64,000 nt of DNA from Marchantia polymorpha subsp. ruderalis (taxonomy: Eukaryota > Streptophyta > Marchantiopsida > Marchantiales > Marchantiaceae), in assembly GCA_037833965.1 (NCBI GenBank), contig AP031353.1, positions 23,252,501-23,316,500 of the forward strand, given 5' to 3'. The position numbers and the translations under genes are program-made. The notes below the pieces were generated by a model that was not told the DNA's origin, searched no databases, and saw only the letters and a list, made by a program, of their open reading frames with translations. Of this stretch, positions 32,489 through 45,053 are shown piece after piece. The stretch's first letter is position 1. Each line of letters begins with the position of its first letter.

Positions 32489-32724
32489 GTTGGAATTTCC
32501 GTACGTAATTTTCTGGGAATTTTCCAATCTCGAGAGGTGCTGGAAAGCCTCCAGATCCAGTAGTTATGCCTCCGTTGTTGTTGGCAAAGACGTTGCGGAA
32601 AACTGGTGTCGATGTATTTGCTGAAAAGTCCACCACTGGATCTGCGATCGGCAGGTTCAACTGTCTCTACCAACACTAGGCATGTACTGTAAATGAATAC
32701 AGTCATGATCATACCTAGAACCAT
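32489..32724 (-). pseudogene. Possible first exon with signal peptide-like start
   Basis: The minus-strand ATG at 32724 opens with a hydrophobic segment, MVLGMIMTVFIYSTCLVLVE, typical of a secretory signal. After TVEPADRRS the best-looking frame shifts by one and reads FRNVFANNNGGITTGSGGF and PENYVRKFQ up to a possible donor ACA/GTAAAG near 32489. The shift implies either a frameshift mutation or that one of the two frames is chance. No family is recognised. Confidence 0.25.
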
Positions 32725-32759
32725 CTTGGACCTGCAATCAGCCTTCGAGACGTTGATGA

Positions 32760-34380
32760 TCTTTTTCAGTATTCAACTTCGACCCTCAAACTAGAAAACA
32801 GTGGGTCTAATAAGTAGTGAGGGTCTTCGGTGAAAATTGGGGCAAGAGGAGGAAGATTTCACTGAGACTGCAGGAATGTATGCTGAGCTCGTCATTAGAA
32901 TCCTGGTTGAGGTGTATCACCTTCAATTCATTTCATGTTGTAAATTAAGTATATGGGTGCTTATTTATTGATAGTTTTTCACGGTTAGCTTGTAAACTTG
33001 TGGGTGGTTATTTAAAATCTGGGTAACGCTCCATCTTTAAACAGAATCCAGTGCAGTGTTGTTTCTCTCATGTTTGAATCAGAATTGAAAAGGCTGCATC
33101 TGGTCCTTACTATATGTCATCTGAGTTCTTCTTCAGGCCAACGTAGTAAAAGTAGGGTCAGTTTCATCCTTGTTTTCGACTCAAATGATCATGTGCGGCT
33201 ACTGTCAGAAATTCTTATCATCCATAAAATTCTCACATTCAGCCCACACCAATTGTCTTTGTGCTAGCAGATGAGCCAATGGCGTTGTGATCATTATCGT
33301 GAGAAATAAAAACTTTCTTATGTGCATGTATGGACAACTGTGTACCTGACTTCGCTACTATTCTTGAACATTTTTACAGCATCGCTTTATTACAAGAAAA
33401 ACCAGTGTAGTGAAACATGTCAGGTGACGTATTTTGTCAACTTATTTACATATAAATGAGCTTTTTGTCAAAGATTAAATAAGAATCTATAGCCAGCATG
33501 TAGTACTACACTTGAAAGACATCCTTTGTCTGGAGCTATTGATGTCACACGTACAAGTCATTGATACGACCATGCATATTTATCAAACCCTCGTTGTAGC
33601 CTGAACTCAACGAGGCCCCCGAATGATCACCACCGCTGTCTAGATGAGTTATACACTAAAAATATTGGTCGTACTAGGATATATTAATGTAAAATGAGTA
33701 CAGTGAGAATACATTTCTATGAATTTCTATAAGCTAACAAGTCTTTAAACATTCCCATACGATTTTATTTGGATCTGGGGAGAGATACATGAATTATTGC
33801 AAGGTTCATTTTTCTTGAAATATGTAATTATTGAAATTCATATTATCGAAATTAATTTTCAGTATGAAAAGAAAAAAAATTTAAATAAAAAAACTAAGTA
33901 TCATTAATCCAAAAAAGTGGAAGCAATCGGTGTAGTGATATTACTAGGATGAAAATTCAAGGCTCTAACAAGCTCAGAAAACTGATTAAGCACAACATTT
34001 GTTATATCTTCACTACATTTTTTTTCAAAAACTGTATACATGTAATGGGGTTATTCTTTTTACATAGTTTAGATCTTAACATGTTACTCATTCTCTTCGG
34101 AGTAATTAATTTCATGAAAGGAGAGCTTTGTCCCAATTCAGTAATAGAATTTTAAATTTCTTAGAAAGAAACATTGTAATGTCTATGGACATTGTATAGT
34201 CGAAAGACTTCGCTTTACTTTTCCACATAGTTTACTACAAATATTTTGTAGCAAGGACAAGTTCAAGAATATGCGAGTTTCTCACTTCTATATCCCTTAG
34301 CTGAAGCCTACAATATCGGATACCGTTTATTAATATATTATTTTGTAAAGCCATTGAATTGAATCAGAGAACCTGGACGA
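32760..34380. other. Host DNA without recognisable genes
   Basis: Unique AT-rich sequence with only short frames (33070-33267 and 33949-34155, plus) of low-complexity or hydrophobic composition. Nothing in it can be tied to a gene or element. Confidence 0.4.
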
Positions 34381-34500
34381 ACCTTGCCATGGCCGTAGAT
34401 ACGACCTAAACGCATAGTCGGTACTAAATCAGCCGAAAGATGGTATTCGATAATCTTCACACAAGTTATTCTTACGTCTCCGAGAGCATCTTCTATCTAG
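34345..34500 (-). pseudogene. Possible decayed terminal exon, unknown
   Basis: On the minus strand a frame reads DALGDVRITCVKIIEYHLSA, then VPTMRLGRIYGHGKVRPGSL and QFNGFTK before TAA. The composition is protein-like and differs from the AT-rich noise around it. The upstream side runs into an in-frame TAG within about 20 bp and a polyC stretch (34519-34535). I do not recognise it. Confidence 0.25.
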
Positions 34501-34564
34501 CCTCAGACCACCCATAGTGCGCCCCCCCACCCCCACATAGTTATGGTTTTTCGGTTATATTCCA

Positions 34565-35715
34565 AAAAAATGTGGGAGGGTGATTGTCACTAGAAAATCC
34601 AAGTCTTAATCAGAAACATCCTCTTCCAGCATATAAAACATTAATGAGGAAGTTAATTCATTGTAGTAAGAACATCATGTAAAGGAAGAATCATCTAATA
34701 ACACATCAATAATCATTTTTTTTCAGAATCTTTTTTATATTTACTTTCACAAGAGCAATCATTTCTTATAAAATAATTAATTTTTATTACACATATATGC
34801 CTAATTTAATTAAAAATTCATAGCTAATTGAGGAATTGAACCTCAAGTAAAGTCCACTTAAGCTATCTACAAAAATAAAAATAGTTAATCCGTAAAAAAA
34901 AAAGGAGATAAAACTCAAAATTTGAGAAGAAATGAAAGTGCAAAAATATGTACAAGAATTGATAGCTATAAAGGAATTTGTTAAAAATTTTAATGTTTAA
35001 TTTTTATTACTTTTTTAACAAGCATAACAAGCATCAGTAATAAAGATCGAGTTTTGTTAAAAAAAAACTTCAAAATTATGGAAAAGGAGACCAAAATATT
35101 AAAAAATTTACAATTATAAACAAAACATTGGTAAACCGTAGTAATCCAAATTATGAAGCATTCAAAGCTTTTATTAAAAAAATAATATCTATTACAAGTA
35201 AGATGAGGTATAATATCTGAATGTCATTGGAAATCCCAGAATTTCGTAAGAAATAAATGTCATATAGTATGAAAATCATAAGCATAACAATAAACAAGTT
35301 GTAAAACAAAGTCATAATGACAAATGAAGTCAACATCAAAACCAAGATCAACAACAAGTGTAGAAACAAAGTCATAATTAAAAAAGGAAGGAGGTAATAT
35401 TTCGTACTTACAAAAGACTAAATGCGTACCAGAAATAGAATACAACAAGCAGCAAACATACTCAATTCTAATAATCGAATTGAGAGGATTTTAAATCAAG
35501 ATGTAGATGTGTATATAAATTGAAGCAGTGGACAATTTCACATTCTAGACTTATGGGTTTATGCAAAGATTCTATTTTTAGATAACTTGTAGATAAATGC
35601 TAAGTTAAGTCATTATGAGGTTTGTTAGCGAATCCTAGTAAATTTCACAGACAAAGACATAGGAGAGGATCAAATTTCGGACATAGGTTGCCAATTTTTA
35701 TTTGCTCGTCACTGC
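34565..35715 (+). repeat. Dispersed noncoding repeat X, copy 1
   Basis: This is the first of five copies of an AT-rich family. Diagnostic phrases are TCCTCTTCCAGCATAT near its start, GAATTGAACCTCAAGTAAAG in the middle, and GACTTATGGGTTTATGCAAA and CATAGGAGAGGATC near its end. The other copies are at 39911 (+), 44140 (-), 45054 (+) and 46448 (-). It has no conserved protein, so it is probably a non-autonomous transposon or a fragment of one. Confidence 0.7.
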
Positions 35716-35799
35716 TGCGTCGGTTCCGTGAAAGTAGCAATCGAACTACGCTCGCGGGTCCTTTAAGACAGAAGAGGTTTAGTACAGTGATACGATCAG

Positions 35800-36351
35800 T
35801 GAACAGCTAGCTCTTCATTGTTCAGATATTGGAGATGTGGGGACAAGCTCAATGGTGACAATGTCACTTCATCCAAGTGCGACCCCATCCATTTTGCAGT
35901 TTTGCCCTCTACGTTTTCATGATATTTCGGAGCTTTGTCAGTGTCTTCGGTTTTGAGTCCTCCATTGGTATAGCAGCTGTACGGAGAGGAGAGTGTATCC
36001 CCTGTCCCCATGGATCTGGTGTTCTCATGTATACAAGCTCTCGATGACCACCGTCTCACATGATGACGTGAGAGTTGTCTCTTACGACATCCAGATGAAC
36101 GACTTCCAATCCCAACCATTTGTATCGAGAGATCTGATTACGATAAAACCCTGCTTACTAGACTAGACACCCGCTGCCTTGTACGCTACGTTTTTGTTTA
36201 TGAAGTTACCCCATACTGAAGCACAAAGGATGCGCAGAAGTTGTAATTGGGTAAATCCAAGGCCAGAAGATGGACCAGCCCCGATAACATCGATGTGGCA
36301 TTGAGGTCTGGCCGAGTAAGATGGCTCAGGCTCCAATGGCATATTGATCAC
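35800..36351 (-). pseudogene. Decayed coding-like stretch, unknown
   Basis: The minus strand shows protein-like pieces in alternating frames, for example DLNATSMLSGLVHLLALDLP, and later RELVYMRTPDPWGQGIHSPL followed by AKLQNGWGRTWMK. Frames switch and several TAG/TAA codons interrupt, as in a decayed gene. The GC content is higher than in the surroundings. No domain could be named. Confidence 0.3.
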
Positions 36352-36359
36352 TTATGTAG

Positions 36360-37870
36360 ATTGTAGATTGTATCTATGTACATTAAGCTTTTCCATGCAG
36401 ATGCTGATTTTGTATCTTTGCTAGCAAGTTGACTTGAGTACAATTATTCTTAGTCACATCACCTTAGCCCTTTAAAAAAGACTTAAAAAAAAAACAACCC
36501 TCAAGTACTTTTAGAGCTAGAAACAAGCCCCTATGTGGTTGATACATTTATATGAGTAGTCAACAACCTAGAAATGCCTAAAACCAATAGACTAGAAATG
36601 CACCCATATTCAACTCATTATATAAAAACTCAAATCAAATCAGAATTTTGTTTAAAATCAACCTGCTTCAAAGATAAAAGCATATAATAATTATTCAGTT
36701 TATCCAAAGTCAATACACTCAGTATCAGCAGTACAGTAACCCGAACCAAATCAAATATCTGCAAAATTCATGTATTAATTTCAAACATATGATTTTAATA
36801 AATATGATATTACTTAATCCATAGCAAATGAGTAATAAATTGGACAATATTTACATTTTCCATGGAAATGCATTATATCTTTGAAAACATATAATTAAAA
36901 GAATAAATTTTCTCACATCCGTATATTATACCATAACTTACACTGATTTGAAAAAATCTATTCAAAAGAATAGATCTACTGATTGCCTGCTTGTTATTCA
37001 TGATATTTGAATTCAAACTAATTCTTTTCATGTTATTTTTCTTTTGAATAACCCTGAGAATATTTGAATGAAATTATTATTTAATTTTAAAAAATTATAT
37101 TTTTTTATTGATGACTGATGATTATAAGTATATACAGAGTTCTATAACTCATTTTCAGTATTTCATTAAAAGTAAATTCCAAAAATTTCGTTCTACAGCA
37201 GAGTATATAGGGTTTTTTTTAAACACAAAACATATATGTATGTGTTTTATAAATTTATGATTCATCAATCTTTAGTGTCGATATTTATTATACATATTTC
37301 TATAAAGTAAAAAGCTTTAAATAGATGAATATGATAATTCTTATGTAGATAAATCTAAATTATATGCTAAGAATTTATTCATCCTTCTTTTTCATCAAAT
37401 GAGGATTATGTTTCAGATACAAATTTTTTGGGATCAAATAAAGTTACATCAAAACATTACTATAGAAAGAATTGGAGCCAAAATTTGTCTAAACCCAGAT
37501 TTGTGAGTGATTTCAGTGAGTTTACTCAATTATCTAGTTCTACTCTTTGAAAGACATCCAAGTTTCCGGGTATTTATTATCAAGTCAAGAATTTGTAAGG
37601 GATCTAAGCAGATTCAGTTCAGCTCTCCAGAGCAAGAAAAAGCACAGTTTTGAGAGAGCATGTGCATCAAATCATGAGATGTTGAAGGAGTGGGTTCTTT
37701 AGTTAGTATTCAATATCTAGCTTGTTCCTTAATGTGAAAACTCCAGGGATGATTGTGCGGAGGTTCATATTGCAGAGTGTCTAAACATATGCTTGTTATT
37801 CTCATCATGGCAATCTAACCTCTTCAAATTCCTAACAATTTGCCAGTTCTAAGACCTTTATTCATGCACT
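36360..37870. other. AT-rich host DNA without recognisable genes
   Basis: Low-complexity A/T sequence with homopolymer runs (for example near 36483 and 37212). I found no open frame of interest and no repeat beyond simple sequence. Confidence 0.4.
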
Positions 37871-37879
37871 CCTCACACA

Positions 37880-38790
37880 CCCACGCATGTCCACCTAATT
37901 CTAGTCTCACTTATTTCACCTGATACAACTTGAAAATTTCTGAATAGCTATCTTGAAGCTGAAGGGGCAAGAGTTTGCTGAATCCTCAACCATGCTTCTC
38001 TCAGCTCCTTGCTGTCCCCGCCTTTTAGAACTACCCTACGATCATGATAGCTAATGCCATCTAGTTTAATGATATCAGTCCAAAATTGCTTGGCCTAACC
38101 CGAGTGTCTTCTTCAGTCCAGACTTTGCAGCATAATACATGACTTTGAATAAAATTTCAACAGTTTTTTGAATCCAATGGCAATTCTCCCAATCCAAACA
38201 TATCTTCAAACCTTCTTGAGCTTGGACGAGGTGAAACCCAGTCTCCTATTCACACATCAAGTGTAATCAACGGTTAACCCGACAAGCAGAAGAGCACTCA
38301 TCCTATAGAAAATGCCAACAGTGTCCAATAAGTAAGGTTGTTTGAGAGTTCTTGCATCCTGGAGGTAATGAGAATACTCAATTAACCTATCCACTTTAGA
38401 CATGGAATCAGTCAAAGTTGAGTGATTCCATGTCAAAAGTTCTTGTTTCAAATAGAGTATCTGTCCCATCTTCTCTCCAATCTATGTAGAATGTTTTGCA
38501 CTCATCTCAAACTCTCATCAACACCATCAACTTTTTTTTCTACCCGATCGATACTTTCCAAAACCATCGGGTTGCAAGATTTTTCACACTTGTGCTCGCC
38601 CGACTTAAGCACCTGGATGAAGGTTGATTGAAATCTTTCATATGAGGATAATTCGAATTGGTAACCATGTTTTCATCTTCACAGTAAGAATGAATCAAAT
38701 CATTCTTCACTTCTATAAAACCTTGCTGCAATGATTCGAATTGTTGCATTCGCTCCTGTTGTATCTCATTCACAACCGCTTCCACATTGC
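37880..38790 (-). pseudogene. Decayed coding-like stretch, unknown protein
   Basis: Minus-strand frames give a series of protein-like pieces. They are VNEIQQERMQQFESLQQGFI at the top (ATG at 38785), DSMSKVDRLIEYSHYLQDAR (about 38400), GLKICLDWENCHWIQKTVEI (about 38190), and GISYHDRRVVLKGGDSKELR with AWLRIQQTLAPSAS (about 37990). Stops and frame changes separate them. The Gln-rich helical first piece would suit a retrotransposon gag or a plant protein; I cannot decide. No intact gene remains. Confidence 0.35.
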
Positions 38791-39910
38791 TCTCTCACAG
38801 CAACTCCATTGCTCTTTTGAATGTAACCTGTGTTATATGCACGTCGGAGCTCAAATAAAATAAAATTTTAATTGTCCATTGATTTTCAATAGGAAGAAAA
38901 TGGCTATTTTTTCATTTATATAAAAAAAAGCGACAGCAGATTGTTAAAAGCTGATCATCTATTTATGACCTCGGTTTTACTGAAAAATGATTTGTATGCA
39001 ATGATTCATATTGATATTATAAAATTGCATATAATTTCTGGGCAGCTCAAAAAGTTTAAATTTTATATTTTGTTTATGAATCTAAAATCTAGGCATTCAA
39101 AAACAAGAAAAAAGGTTCAAAACTATGTCACAAATCAATTCAATACTAAATTCATCTGGGACCAAAAGTTGTCTAAAAACGTAATGAGCAACATCAGAAG
39201 AAGATAAACCAATTTTCAAATGAGCATTCACAAGTAGAGTTTGTTTTTTTTTTGTGAAGTAGAAGCGCATCTCTGAGATATTTAGCGCGAATATTCTTAT
39301 TCTTATTATTCATTATTATTATTATTCATTAGATTATTCAGATGAACGTTAGTCTACCATGTGTTTTTGAGGTTGAAGAGAGCTTAGTGTCTTAGAAGTA
39401 CATATGGTCAAAGTGTTTCATGGCGACTTTAGTTCCAAGCGTCTCTCCTTGTCCTAAATCTACGAAACTTCAACCATTTAACTACTTTGACATATTGTGA
39501 CATCTACATACCTGACTTTCCTCTGATATTATGGCACGATTAAACGGAGGCTTTGAGACTCCTATCATGTGATGCCAGGGGGAAAACAATAGAAGAAGAA
39601 TTTTTGTGACTACTTTTAAGTTACTTTTAGTTGTATGAGCTAATCCAGCTATTCATACTTCTTTTACTTTATTTTTTATTTTACATTGCACAAGAATCTT
39701 CTGTAATAATCAGTAGAAATATCAAAAAAAATTGACTATTCCTTAAACGATATATGTGAATATATCGTGAAATATTTCTTCTTGAATATATGAAAGAGCT
39801 TCTCATTACTTCGCTTGATTAGGCCCGAGTTGATGAGATCCAACTTCCTGGGAAGCAAAAATTTTGTATGTATTAAATTATTTGATATATTCTGTAATTT
39901 TGATAGTCTC

Positions 39911-41545
39911 TAGTTCATATGAATATGCGCGAGGGTAAATGTCACTTAAAAATCCAAGTCTTCATCAGAAAAATCCTCTTCCAGCATATCAAACGTTAAT
40001 GAGGAAGTTATTACATTGTAGTAAGAACATCATTTAATCATACTTCGTCTTGACCCTTGGTAGTAACTTCCACATTGAATTTAAATATTGCTATTTTTTA
40101 GTTTTTTAAAATTTTATCATTTGTCTTCTCATTGTTTAAAATAAGGACTTCAAGCTTAAATTTAAGACTACATATATTGATTTTTGCATAATGATTGTAT
40201 TCATATTTGTATGAAATCCATGAAAATATAGTCAATTAATATTAACAATTAACATATATACTATGTTTTTTAATATTATTAAAAAACATATTGAATTTTT
40301 GTATTGAATTTTTGTATATTTTTTATTGAAAATAGAAAATATAAACTACTCAAATGAACACTTTTAGTAAATTTATCAATCATCATTCATGTATCATCAC
40401 AATATATTTTGAAGGAAAAATCATCTAATAACACATCATTAATCATTATTTTAGAACCTTTTTTCTAATAACTTAAACAAGAGCAATCATTTCTTAAAAA
40501 ATATGAATTTTTATAACACATAAATGTGTAATGTGAATAAATAATCTAGAATTTATTGGTAATTGAGGAATTGAACCCCAAGTAAAGTCCACTTTAGCTA
40601 TCTACAAATATCAAAATTGTTAATCTGCAAAGCAGAAGGAGATAAAATTCAAAATTTGAGAAGAAATTATATTCCCAAGATATGTACAAGAGTCGATAGC
40701 TATATAAAACATATGTTCAAAAAAAATTCAAAAATTTTAATTTTGAAATTTTAAGATATTTTTAACATTTACATAAAAAGCATTCGTAATAAAGATCAAA
40801 TTTTGTATTAAAAAAAATCTAATTTATGGGAAAGGAGACAAAAATATTAAAATTTTTACAATTATGACAAAAACATTGGTAAACCATGATAATCCAAATT
40901 ATGAAGCGTTCAAAGCTTTTATTAAAAGAATAATATCTAATACAAGTATAAGATAAACAAGTTACACAACAAAGTCATAATTACAAAAGAAGTCAACATC
41001 AGAACCAAAATCATCAACAAGTGTAGAAATAAAGTTATAATTAAAAAAGGAAAGAGGTAATATTTCGTACTTACTGGAGACTTAATGCGAACCAGAAATA
41101 GAATATTGCAAGTAGCAAAGAAACTCAATTTTAATAATCAAATTGAGGGGATTTTAAATCAAGATGTAGATGTGTATATATATTGAAGCAGTGGACAATT
41201 CCACAGTCTAGACTTATGGGTTTATGCAAAGATTCTATTTTTAGACAACTTGAAGATAAATGTCAAATTAAGTCATCATGAGGTATGGTAGCGAATCCTA
41301 GTAGATATGACAGACAAATACATAGGAGAGGATCAGATTTCGGATATAGGTTGCCAAATTTTATTTCCTCATGAAATGTTTTCGTAACGAAGACTTTTTG
41401 AATCAGAAATTTGATCAAAAAAGCTCATATATGTTATTTGAGATTTTTTTCTAGCATTGGTCATGTCTTGATGTTGATGTTATGTATCGTACAACTTGAT
41501 TTTTTAAGTCTGATTAAGCATTTCATTTTAGTTCACAATGTGCTC
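39911..41545 (+). repeat. Dispersed noncoding repeat X, copy 2 (longest)
   Basis: This copy shows the full extent of the family, about 1.6 kb, from GTTCATATGAATATGCGCG to ATTTTAGTTCACAATGTGCT. Both ends are matched in inverted orientation by the copies at 44140 and 46448. No terminal inverted repeat or clear target duplication could be recognised by eye, which leaves Helitron-like or degraded LTR-type origin open. Confidence 0.7.
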
Positions 41546-41559
41546 GACGATCATGATGT

Positions 41560-43020
41560 TACAATACAGAGCACTGGGCTGAGTGTAGTCTAGCATATAG
41601 CATTCTATAAAGTTGGCATACTTCTCAATTTATGACCTTAAAGTTTTAAAGTTGTTTTTTACCAATATCCTCATCTGTTGGTGGTGTACTTTAACTATAG
41701 TGTTGGATCGTTTGAATAAAGCTTTCTTCTTTCTCCAAGCTTGGAGAAATTGTCATCTGTCTGGGACGTATCTGGATAATTATCTTCAAAACAAGATGAA
41801 GAGGAGAGTGAATTGGGAGAAAGAAAGTCAAAGCACTTGTCTAGTTCATTAGCAAACCTGTGGACGAGGGACCCAGATTAAATACGTAGTACGCAGATTA
41901 TTGCGCTCTTCCGTTAGTGATATGAGCTTTTCGATGGCCAGTGTATGTGAAACTTGCTCGCTGTGCAGTAAGTGTCGTACACAATTTCCATTCTGGAAAC
42001 ACAGGAGATATAGCAGACAGGAAGGCATTCTAGCAAGTTCCGTAAAGCCATTTGATTATTCCAGAGTATTTGGTTATTACCTCGTCTCATTACTCGCCCA
42101 AATACCTGGCATTAGTTGCATGTAATTTCCCAAGGCAGAAGCCTTTTGAGTCCTCCTGTTATCCTAGCACATAAGGTAATTTTCGTCACTTCTCATATTT
42201 CATTTATTTCTATTGTGGTTAAACGTTTGAAATTAGGACATTTCTTCACCAACTTTCTGAATGAATAGAAAAATAACCAGAGATTCATTGTCCTCTGTTG
42301 CGTGAAAACTTTATCAACAGATTGTGAACCTTAAAGCGCTAGTGTGTTATCCAGATGAACATAGACCACACTCTGAGGTTCACAACCAGAGATGGTGCAC
42401 AACCAATTGTAAAGAAAAATAAATAAATAAATAAATATCCTAAACCGTGATCCCTGCAGTAAGCCCAAACATGTAGCCTACTTAATCAATCATAGGTAAA
42501 GAATCTTATAACGCTCCGTGCCCCCATTATTGTAGTCACCTCAGGAATTTCATTTGTCTGAAAATTGACAGGATTGAGGATTCCAAGCATTATAATATCC
42601 TCAGATTATCACATTCGTGTACTAATGAAAGAGGTTCGTCCAAACTGAACACATGAACCCTTGTTATATACTGTTATATAGCAAACATCAAATGTAAATA
42701 TACTGATTGAAAATACATATATTTTACGGTTTAATGAGGGAAAAACTGTTACAAAAAGACACATAGATCCACGCAACGCTAAATCCATGTTTTGAAATAT
42801 ATAATAGAGTGAAATATTATGGTATAAAATATTTATAATAAATGATAATATTTTTGAAATTTGGAAAAATATCGTATGTTTATTTTATAATAAGACATAA
42901 AGATATAAAATAATACATCATCAATCATACAAGATGAAGATATTCATTTTGTACAAGAACATGATGAAAAAAAACCTTTATTCTATGGAGCATTTTAAAA
43001 CAACACATGTCCAAATTTTT
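41560..43020. other. Host DNA without supported genes
   Basis: There are two plus-strand frames (41613-41852 with KLFFTNILICWWCTLTIVLD, and 41901-42125 with a Cys cluster CETCSLCSKC). Neither has a recognisable domain. An AAAT microsatellite lies near 42417-42437. The rest is AT-rich and featureless. Confidence 0.4.
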
Positions 43021-43030
43021 AATGTGTAGT

Positions 43031-43161
43031 GATTTTAGTGTATATACACCCAACACACACCCACTCCGTGGTATTATTGATATACACCCAAGAATTGCCA
43101 CGCTATACATCCAACAAATACCACGGAGTGGGTGTGTGTTGAGTATATATACACTAAAATC
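43031..43161. repeat. Foldback element with 45-bp arms
   Basis: Arms 43031-43075 and 43117-43161 are inverted copies matching at 43 of 45 positions, separated by 41 nt. Both differences are G to A on one arm. The arms include CACACACCCACTCCGTGGTA. The loop contains a weaker third copy (GATATACACCCAAGAATT). This could be a miniature inverted-repeat element; no clear target duplication is visible. Confidence 0.75.
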
Positions 43162-43532
43162 AAAATCACCATTTTTAATGTTTGATGGCATGATATCACG
43201 TTATAACATGTACATAATTTAGAATTTGAAACTCAAACTTGAGCTTCCTGCTTAACATGCCTATTTTGATGAGGCTTTGTGATCAATTTTGTCTCTATGA
43301 TGATCACTGAAGTATGTTCAGGCAGACGTATTGGAGAAAAGTTTTTTGAGGAAGAGTTTCGCTAAATAAAAGGTTCAGTTATTCAACTTTGGTAAGATAA
43401 GATCTAGAAAGACTAGAGTGGGTACATGTTTAGCTAACTAAAATTATTATTGGAAATTTCCTTGATGCTTTTAAGCCTAGCAGACAATGTAAAGTGAAAT
43501 GTATGGAAATAGTATATTTTCATTGATATAAA

Positions 43533-43820
43533 TCATGTCTTCAACGAGATTCCGTTCGAGGAATGCGATAAATCATCCTCGAGTGGATTATAGTACAATT
43601 TGCTCATTGTGTTTCTAACTTCTTCAAGAGTGTAAAACACTTCGATCTGTACGCGCATTAGGTGATTCCAATTATGCCCCTTTGCAACCTTTGGTTGCAG
43701 GGACGCCAGATGAGGATCAGTACAATCCATACTCAAAAGGTGATTTCTGCTAGTTTTCCCGGCCCCATGCAACTCATGTTTCTGAGTGGATTTCGAGGTC
43801 AACATAACTTCAAACATCAC
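43533..43820 (-). CDS. Short unidentified ORF, possible exon
   Basis: This minus-strand frame of 95 residues (MMFEVMLTSKSTQKHELHGA, later VQIEVFYTLEEVRNTMSKLY) has a balanced, non-repetitive composition and ends in TGA. There is no recognisable domain, no neighbouring exon and no promoter evidence. It may be a chance frame or an exon of a lost gene. Confidence 0.2.
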   Translation of the reverse strand: MMFEVMLTSKSTQKHELHGAGKTSRNHLLSMDCTDPHLASLQPKVAKGHNWNHLMRVQIEVFYTLEEVRNTMSKLYYNPLEDDLSHSSNGISLKT

Positions 43821-44139
43821 AAAGAAACTATGACTGAAATTTTAATTTGTGAAAATCGTAAGGTTTTGAAATTTTATTGATATGTACATCAGCAGAGGTA
43901 CGGTATTCCATGTTCCAGTATGGTATATACTCTAACTACAATCTAGGTTTGTTTCCTCATCCTATTGCATATTCCGGCTCTCTAACTCGCGTCATGTAGG
44001 AGACAGATGATACAGCTCCCTCAAAACTTCACTTCGGTTCGCCGTCACACTCACTCCTCATCTGAACACCTACATGAGTGTTCCGATCAATACAAGTATA
44101 GAAGAAATAAATAATAATAACTGACTCGACGAAATAATA

Positions 44140-45053
44140 ATTGGCTCTCGTTGAGCACATCGTGAACTAAATTGAAATGCTTAGTCAGACTTAAAATAAT
44201 CAAGTTGTACAATACAGGACATGATCAATGATGGAGAAAAATCTGAAATAACATATATGAGCTTTTGTGATTAAATTTCTGATTCAAAAATGTCTCCGTT
44301 TTGAAAAAATTTCATGATCATATTTCGAAATTCTTGGATTTTCAATGAGATTCAGATATCATACCTCATTTTACTAGTATCAGATTCTATTTTTAAAAAA
44401 AATTTCAATTAATCCAAATTAATCCAAAATTTGATACCTAGTATTGTTATCTTTTTTACTTATGCTTTTTATATGAGAGTTAAAAATATCTTCAATTCAA
44501 AATTAAAATCATGATTCTTTTTTGAACATATATTTTATATAGCTATGAATTCTTGTACATAGATTCTTTTGGAATATAATTTTTTCTCAAATTTTGAATT
44601 TTCTCTCCCTTTGTTTTATGGATTAACTGTTTGATAAGATGTTTTGTAGGTAGTTAAAGTGTACTTTATTTGAGGTTCAGCTGCTGAATTAGCTATGATT
44701 TCCAAATTTATTTCAGGTTACGCATTTGTGTAATAAAAATTCCTGTTGCTATAAGAAATGATTGCTCTTGTGTAAGTGACAAGAAAAAAAATTACAAAAA
44801 AGGAAAAAAATTTAAATGAAAAAATTTATACAAAAATGTGAAGACAAATGATTTTTTGCTAGATAATTTTTTTTTCAACACTATGACGATACAGATGATG
44901 ATTGAATTTTTTTTGAAAGTGTTTATTTCAGTAATTTATATCTCTATTTTCAATTCATTTTTTGATAATATTTTCTATATTAAATAAAATATACAAAAAA
45001 TCAGGAGTTAATGGTTTTTATAAAATAAAAAACCCTACAGAAGCAACAGAAGA
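44140..45053 (-). repeat. Dispersed noncoding repeat X, copy 5' truncated, inverted
   Basis: Reverse-complement copy of family X, from GTTGAGCACATCGTGAACTA to the AACCCTACAGAAGCAACAGA phrase, where the match to the copy at 46448 stops. A duplicated block (ACTATGACGATACA... to TTCAGGAGTT) follows at about 45091-45215, copying 44880-45006. Confidence 0.65.

Noticed and set aside
34519-34535. Poly-C stretch as possible G-quadruplex element
   Set aside because: Only two adjacent C runs are present, too few separate runs for an intramolecular quadruplex. Best seen as simple sequence.
40560-40620. tRNA-like or SINE-like promoter boxes in repeat X
   Set aside because: The reverse complement has GGTTCAATTCC and TAGCTAAAGTGG resembling B and A boxes, but they are only about 11 bp apart and no cloverleaf can be drawn.
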